Positions 6,268 through 9,495 of a DNA stretch of 9,495 nt are shown piece after piece. The notes below the pieces were generated by a model. That model was not told where the DNA came from and did not search any database. It saw nothing but the letters and a program-made list of their open reading frames with translations. Positions within the stretch are counted from its first letter, which is position 1. The number at the start of each line of letters is the position of its first letter. The position numbers and the translations under genes are program-made. The DNA comes from JAGORM01 sp050255815. GTDB lineage: Bacteria > Patescibacteriota > Microgenomatia > Levybacterales > GWA1-39-11. The stretch is from NCBI GenBank assembly GCA_050255815.1, contig JBLMVJ010000012.1:1-9495 (forward strand), written 5' to 3'.

Positions 6268-7023
6268 ATGAAAGTTTATTTTGATGAGTCAATGTCTGGA
6301 GATGGAAATATTCTACTTCTTGGAATGTTAATAGTCCCAGATGGTGCAACCCGTCTTCTCCATCAGCTAATAAGTAAGGAGTATAAAAAAAGGAAGTTTA
6401 AAAAAGAAATAAAATATATGAATATTACTGATAGATTTTATCTAAAGTCTGCCCAGGAAATTTTATCAAGCTTTTCAAGCTTGGAAGAAGCTTATTTTAG
6501 ATGTGTTTGTATTAAAAACGACGCCAAATCCCTCAGGGTCAGCGATGAAAAACAGCTAAAATCTGCTAGGCTAGGGCTTTATATAGATACGGCAATAAAA
6601 TTAATAAAGGCAAACATTGAACAAGGCGTTAAGGTAGATATTTACATGGACAGGGAGCAGAAGGTTGAAAAAACTGAATTAAGAAATAAATTAATAAATG
6701 CAAATTTTGAGAATGGAGCAAAAATAAATTCTTTAACTTTTATTGATAGTGCTTCAAGAGCTAACTGCCTCCTATCAATTCCTGATCTACTGCTGGGTGG
6801 AGTGCTTCAAAATCTTTTCCCCTCAACAAGTATTTCAAAAACTTACAAGAGGGATTTTAGCGAATTTCAAAGGCTGCTTTTTGGCGTTGAAGACTTTAAG
6901 GAGGAAACTTGGGTAAAAATTCCTCTTTGGAAGGCAAAAAAGTACAAGAAAAAATTCCATCTAAGTTATTGGCCTGTTCCTAATTTCCATGAGTTTGCAA
7001 GAAAAAAGAAAAGCCGCAGTTAG
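6268..7023 (+). CDS. DUF3800 family protein, putative RNase H-like nuclease
   Basis: A 251-residue protein with the DUF3800 pattern: DES at 6-8 on the first strand (VYFDES), a Glu-x-Lys at 47-49 (KEIKYMN), a central strand with Asp124 and Asp128 (VDIYMDRE), Asp160, and the late helix motif IPDLLLGGVLQ (171-181) with Asp173. DUF3800 is thought to have an RNase H-like fold with metal-binding acidic residues; its substrate is not settled, and members turn up near mobile elements and defence genes. The C-terminus is strongly basic (KAKKYKKKF and RKKKSR), suiting nucleic-acid contact. The first motif reads DESMSGDG rather than the more usual DESG. It has its own promoter, and a leftward promoter-like signal lies just past its stop. 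Confidence 0.7.
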   Translation: MKVYFDESMSGDGNILLLGMLIVPDGATRLLHQLISKEYKKRKFKKEIKYMNITDRFYLKSAQEILSSFSSLEEAYFRCVCIKNDAKSLRVSDEKQLKSARLGLYIDTAIKLIKANIEQGVKVDIYMDREQKVEKTELRNKLINANFENGAKINSLTFIDSASRANCLLSIPDLLLGGVLQNLFPSTSISKTYKRDFSEFQRLLFGVEDFKEETWVKIPLWKAKKYKKKFHLSYWPVPNFHEFARKKKSRS

Positions 7024-7089
7024 TACCATCTCTGAAGCCTGATATAAACCAGACCTCTCCAGTACCACTTACGACTTAGTCTTGGCTTG

Positions 7090-7118
7090 AATATACTACA
7101 TATAGAGAAGTATGTCAA
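7090..7118 (-). promoter_or_regulatory. Leftward promoter TTGACA-17 bp-TATATT with no gene behind it
   Basis: On the minus strand a perfect -35 (7118 to 7113) is followed after exactly 17 bp by TATATT (7095 to 7090). The expected start is near 7083. No start codon lies there and no open frame follows, so the product would be a non-coding RNA antisense to the 3' end of the DUF3800 gene. Confidence 0.6.
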
Positions 7119-7198
7119 CCCCTAATTCATCCCATAAGATAAGAAAATCGAAATAAAACTGTAAGAAAAATCCTGTCTAAACGTTATAGTTTGTCATT

Positions 7199-7215
7199 AT
7201 TATTACAGTAATAAT
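7199..7215. promoter_or_regulatory. 17-bp palindrome, operator candidate
   Basis: ATTATTAC (7199-7206) and GTAATAAT (7208-7215) are exact inverted copies around a single A. The size and symmetry fit a dimeric regulator site. It lies about 200 bp before the DUF2130 -10 and just downstream of the possible leftward promoter at 7231-7258. A chance AT-rich palindrome is possible. Confidence 0.4.
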
Positions 7216-7230
7216 GCACAATAGCGCCTT

Positions 7231-7258
7231 GTTTTATCGGAAAAACATGAGTTGTCAA
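7231..7258 (-). promoter_or_regulatory. Possible second leftward promoter, TTGACA-16 bp-TAAAAC
   Basis: A perfect -35 on the minus strand (7258 to 7253) is paired with a weak -10 (TAAAAC, 7236 to 7231) at 16 bp. Transcription would run left through the 17-bp palindrome. No open frame follows. Confidence 0.3.
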
Positions 7259-7396
7259 AGACCTAAGTAGTAAATATTTCTAGACTTATAGTTAATTTGA
7301 AGAAAGTAAGCCTTATTATTTCTGACCAGTTTCCATGTTTATGCAAATAGGTTGAAAGAATGTGTTTTTCGTTACAAGTAAACACCGGCTGGAATT

Positions 7397-7424
7397 TTGC
7401 GTCTTCACATGATATAACTATACT
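7397..7424 (+). promoter_or_regulatory. Promoter for the DUF2130 gene, leaderless
   Basis: TATACT (7419-7424) ends exactly 6 nt before ATG 7431; a weak -35 (TTGCGT, 7397-7402) lies 16 bp upstream. A second hexamer, TATAAC (7413-7418), directly precedes it. No Shine-Dalgarno sequence is present. Confidence 0.6.
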
Positions 7425-7430
7425 CCGCTT

Positions 7431-8570
7431 ATGCAGAATACGTTTTTATGCCCCCATTGTAAGAAAGAGATCGAAATAACAGATGCCTTAACACAGCGTT
7501 TTAAAGAAGAGGCTGAATTAAAAAATAAAGAAGAGCTTGAAAGAGCTATAAAAGAAACGGAAGAAAAAATCCGTAAAAAAATTTCAGAAGAACAAGAACT
7601 AACCTTAAAAGATTCAGAAAATGAGATAACTGAACTTAAAGAACAGAATCGGAAATTGCAAGAAAGTCTTCTTGAGCTTAATAAAACACTTCGTGAATTT
7701 AAATTAAAAGATGAAACCAGAGAGCTTGAGATGCAGAAAAAGATTGCAAGCGAAGAGGAAAAAATAAAGCTAGAAGCTACTAAAAAAGCGGAAGAAGAAA
7801 GCAGACTTAAAATACTTGAGCTTGAAAAACAAAAACAAGACGCCTTAAAAGAGGTTGAGGATATGAGACGAAAACTTCAGCAAGGGTCTCAACAAGCACA
7901 GGGAGAAGTGCTTGAACTAGACTTTGAAAATACTCTGCGTGAAACTTTCCCTTCCGATGAAATTTTACCGATTGGAAAAGGCGTGAGGGGAGCAGATATA
8001 AAACAGGTGGTAAAAACGCCTAGAGGAACAGTATGTGGAATAATTTTATGGGAAACAAAGAGAACAAGAGCATGGGACAATGACTGGCCAAATAAATTAA
8101 AAAATGAATTACGCATTGAAAAAGCTCATGCCCCAATTATTGTAAGCGATGCCTTCCCTAAAGAACTTACAACAAAATTTGGAGTTGTAAATGGAGTTTA
8201 TGTGGTTGATTACTCACACGCTATTATCCTTGCTGAGTTAATGAGACAAAGGCTAATAGATATTGCGAGAGAAAGATTTCTTATAGAAAATAGGAGTAAA
8301 GATAACCAAGAGCAAATTTATGATTATATTGTCAGTAGAGAATTTGGACAAGAATTAGATGCACTTCTGGAAGTACAACTTGCAATGGTTGAACAAGTAA
8401 GCAGAGAAAAAGCTGCTTTTGAAAAACAGTGGAAGGCAAGACTCGAAATTTCCGATAAACTTCTCAAAAGCAGAAGTAGAATCGCTGGTACACTGCAAAT
8501 AAAATTGGGACAAAATACTACTCTTCAGATAAAAGATTCTGGACTCTTAGAAGACGGGAAAGAAAATTAA
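7431..8570 (+). CDS. DUF2130 family protein: coiled coil plus PD-(D/E)XK-like nuclease core
   Basis: A 379-residue protein of the DUF2130 type. It starts with a half zinc-ribbon-like CPHCKKEI (7-14), followed by a long charged coiled coil (about 21-155, rich in Glu and Lys). The conserved core is at about 156-280: GEVLELDFENTLRETFP (158-174), then GVRGADIKQVV (184-194) and ILWETKRTRAWDNDW (205-219). Asp189, Glu208 and Lys210 fit the D...ExK pattern of restriction-endonuclease-like folds, with Glu159 or Glu166 as a possible further ligand. A second helical, coiled-coil-like region covers about 290-355. DUF2130 proteins are widespread and uncharacterised; DNA cleavage or processing is inferred from the motif only. 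Only two of the four zinc cysteines of a full ribbon are present. The gene has its own leaderless promoter, and its TAA shares bases with the TAA of the opposite gene. Confidence 0.8.
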   Translation: MQNTFLCPHCKKEIEITDALTQRFKEEAELKNKEELERAIKETEEKIRKKISEEQELTLKDSENEITELKEQNRKLQESLLELNKTLREFKLKDETRELEMQKKIASEEEKIKLEATKKAEEESRLKILELEKQKQDALKEVEDMRRKLQQGSQQAQGEVLELDFENTLRETFPSDEILPIGKGVRGADIKQVVKTPRGTVCGIILWETKRTRAWDNDWPNKLKNELRIEKAHAPIIVSDAFPKELTTKFGVVNGVYVVDYSHAIILAELMRQRLIDIARERFLIENRSKDNQEQIYDYIVSREFGQELDALLEVQLAMVEQVSREKAAFEKQWKARLEISDKLLKSRSRIAGTLQIKLGQNTTLQIKDSGLLEDGKEN

Positions 8571-9495
8571 TAAGTAGGGAGTTTCCCGTAAAGTTCAGGC
8601 TGCTTTTTTCTTCTTAATACTTGGCCATTCAAAAAATCTTTTGCTCTTCCCTTCCAATCTTTCACTTCCTGTCCTAATGGTAACACTATCTGTCCGTCTA
8701 ATGGTTTTACAGGAGCCTGAGTTTCAACTTTTGGAAATTGCCTGCCCTGCGAAAATCCGGAGTAATTTGACCTTTTAAGGCCAAGGGATTTTGCCGTAAC
8801 ATCCGCTGCCAAATTCACCCTTCCCAGCCTTTCCTGTGTCTCAGCAAGCTCTACTGCTTTTTTATAAACACTATTCAGAGCCCGTTCCCTTCCATCTTTA
8901 TCCTTATTTAAAAATATCTCTTTATGCATCTCCAAGACTTCAAGTGCATAATCTAATAATCCAGGATGGTCTTTTATCTCTTGTGGGATAGACTCTTCTC
9001 CCACGCCCCAGGCTTTCCCAATACTTTTTCCATCCATGCCTTGCTCCTCCATTCTGAGCCTTTCCTGGTTCACGGTCCTTCTTAACTCACTCCTTCTACT
9101 AACAGCCTCAAGTGCACCTTCAAATACATCAGATTTATGTGCCGGCTGCAACTGAATCTGCTCATCTGGATGCTCCGGGATAGCAAAGATAACTCCTTCA
9201 ATTAAAAGCCTACCCTTTAGATAATCCACGTCACTCTCCGCCCCGCGCATCAGTCTATACATCACTCTATCAAAAGAAATCTGGGAATCTGGCTGTTTTT
9301 TGGGGGTTGTTTCCCCACCGCTTAAAGCTGCCTTTGGCATAACCGGAAGCATCATAGCCGGCTCAAGACTGGGTACATCAATGCCGGTTAAGTGGTTATT
9401 TGCTACATGGAGAACCGGGAATGAAGAAATTTCGCGCATTTGGCCTGCAGATTCGGAATGTCTGCCATTTGAGGGGGAATGAATAACTTCAGGGC
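8567..9495 (-). CDS. Uncharacterised protein, N-terminus beyond the right edge
   Basis: I do not recognise this protein. The frame has no stop from 9493 down to the TAA at 8567, giving at least 308 residues. The first ATG in view (9439) has no -10 element at the spacing seen for the other genes, so the gene probably starts outside the window. The visible protein is hydrophilic, without signal peptide or membrane segment. It has a Pro/Lys-rich early part (GGETTPKKQPDSQ), a mainly helical middle (ALEAVSRRSELRRTVNQERL, LDYALEVLEMHKEIF, ALNSVYKKAVELAETQERL), and a basic C-terminus (VLRRKKQPELYGKLPTY). Phrases such as AADVTAKSLGLKRSNYSGFS could be a DNA-binding helix, but this is weak. It faces the DUF2130 gene tail to tail with a 4-bp stop overlap. 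Confidence 0.65.
   Translation of the reverse strand, partial: PEVIHSPSNGRHSESAGQMREISSFPVLHVANNHLTGIDVPSLEPAMMLPVMPKAALSGGETTPKKQPDSQISFDRVMYRLMRGAESDVDYLKGRLLIEGVIFAIPEHPDEQIQLQPAHKSDVFEGALEAVSRRSELRRTVNQERLRMEEQGMDGKSIGKAWGVGEESIPQEIKDHPGLLDYALEVLEMHKEIFLNKDKDGRERALNSVYKKAVELAETQERLGRVNLAADVTAKSLGLKRSNYSGFSQGRQFPKVETQAPVKPLDGQIVLPLGQEVKDWKGRAKDFLNGQVLRRKKQPELYGKLPTY

Larger units (their letters stand above)
7024..7430. other. 407-bp non-coding gap
   Basis: No open frame of useful length is seen on either strand. The stretch contains two leftward promoter-like signals (7090-7118 and 7231-7258), a 17-bp palindrome (7199-7215) and the promoter of the DUF2130 gene at its right end. No GC-rich hairpin plus T-run is visible after the DUF3800 stop. 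It is several times longer than any other gap in the window. Confidence 0.6.

Noticed and set aside
6468..6493. Three AAGCTT hexamers within 26 bp in the DUF3800 gene
   Set aside because: They lie in frame within a helical Ser/Leu/Glu stretch (SSFSSLEEA) and are most simply a small coding coincidence.
9301..9317. TGGGG/CCCCA hairpin in the right-edge gene as a terminator
   Set aside because: It sits inside coding sequence, and on neither strand is the stem followed by a T-run.
9300..9482. Plus-strand 60-residue frame at the right edge
   Set aside because: It is opposite an open minus-strand frame that continues beyond the window; no promoter at leaderless spacing.
1..9495. CRISPR array, tRNA, rRNA or insertion sequence
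   Set aside because: No regularly spaced repeats of CRISPR size, no cloverleaf-like segment, no rRNA-like stretch and no transposase were seen on reading both strands by eye.

Overview
The window looks like a stretch of a compact, moderately AT-rich bacterial genome, most plausibly from the Candidate Phyla Radiation (Patescibacteria, perhaps Microgenomates). This placement is inferred from family content: a large DUF2341/LamG surface protein, a cysteine-free MutY-like glycosylase, a CAP-domain protein on a Pro/Thr linker, DUF3800, DUF2130, and many short uncharacterised genes. No marker gene is present. TGA is used as a stop (end of the glycosylase gene), so the code appears to be standard code 11.

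Layout. Positions 1-2466 hold the 3' part of a big secreted repeat protein, open at the left edge. Positions 2625-3742 hold a two-gene unit: a clusterless MutY-like glycosylase and a coupled 103-residue unknown protein. Positions 3791-4498 encode a membrane-anchored CAP-domain protein whose linker DNA carries two hairpin repeats. It meets, stop codon to stop codon, a small unknown gene on the minus strand (4495-4761). Positions 4891-6177 encode an ATPase-like protein with a broken Walker A motif and a C-terminal OmpR/PhoB-type winged helix. Positions 6268-7023 encode a DUF3800 putative nuclease. Positions 7024-7430 are non-coding and contain a 17-bp palindrome and two promoter-like signals facing left. 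Positions 7431-8570 encode a DUF2130 coiled-coil protein with a PD-(D/E)XK-like core. Positions 8567-9495 hold an unknown minus-strand gene that runs off the right edge.

The strongest whole-window pattern is transcriptional. Six genes have a -10-like hexamer ending only 6-8 nt before the start codon and no Shine-Dalgarno sequence, so their mRNAs are predicted to be leaderless. This pattern also corrects two start codons.

No single complete known system is visible. The middle of the window groups a degenerate ATPase/DNA-binding regulator, an RNase H-like DUF3800 protein and a PD-(D/E)XK-like DUF2130 protein. Each has its own promoter, so a functional link, for example in defence, is only a guess.
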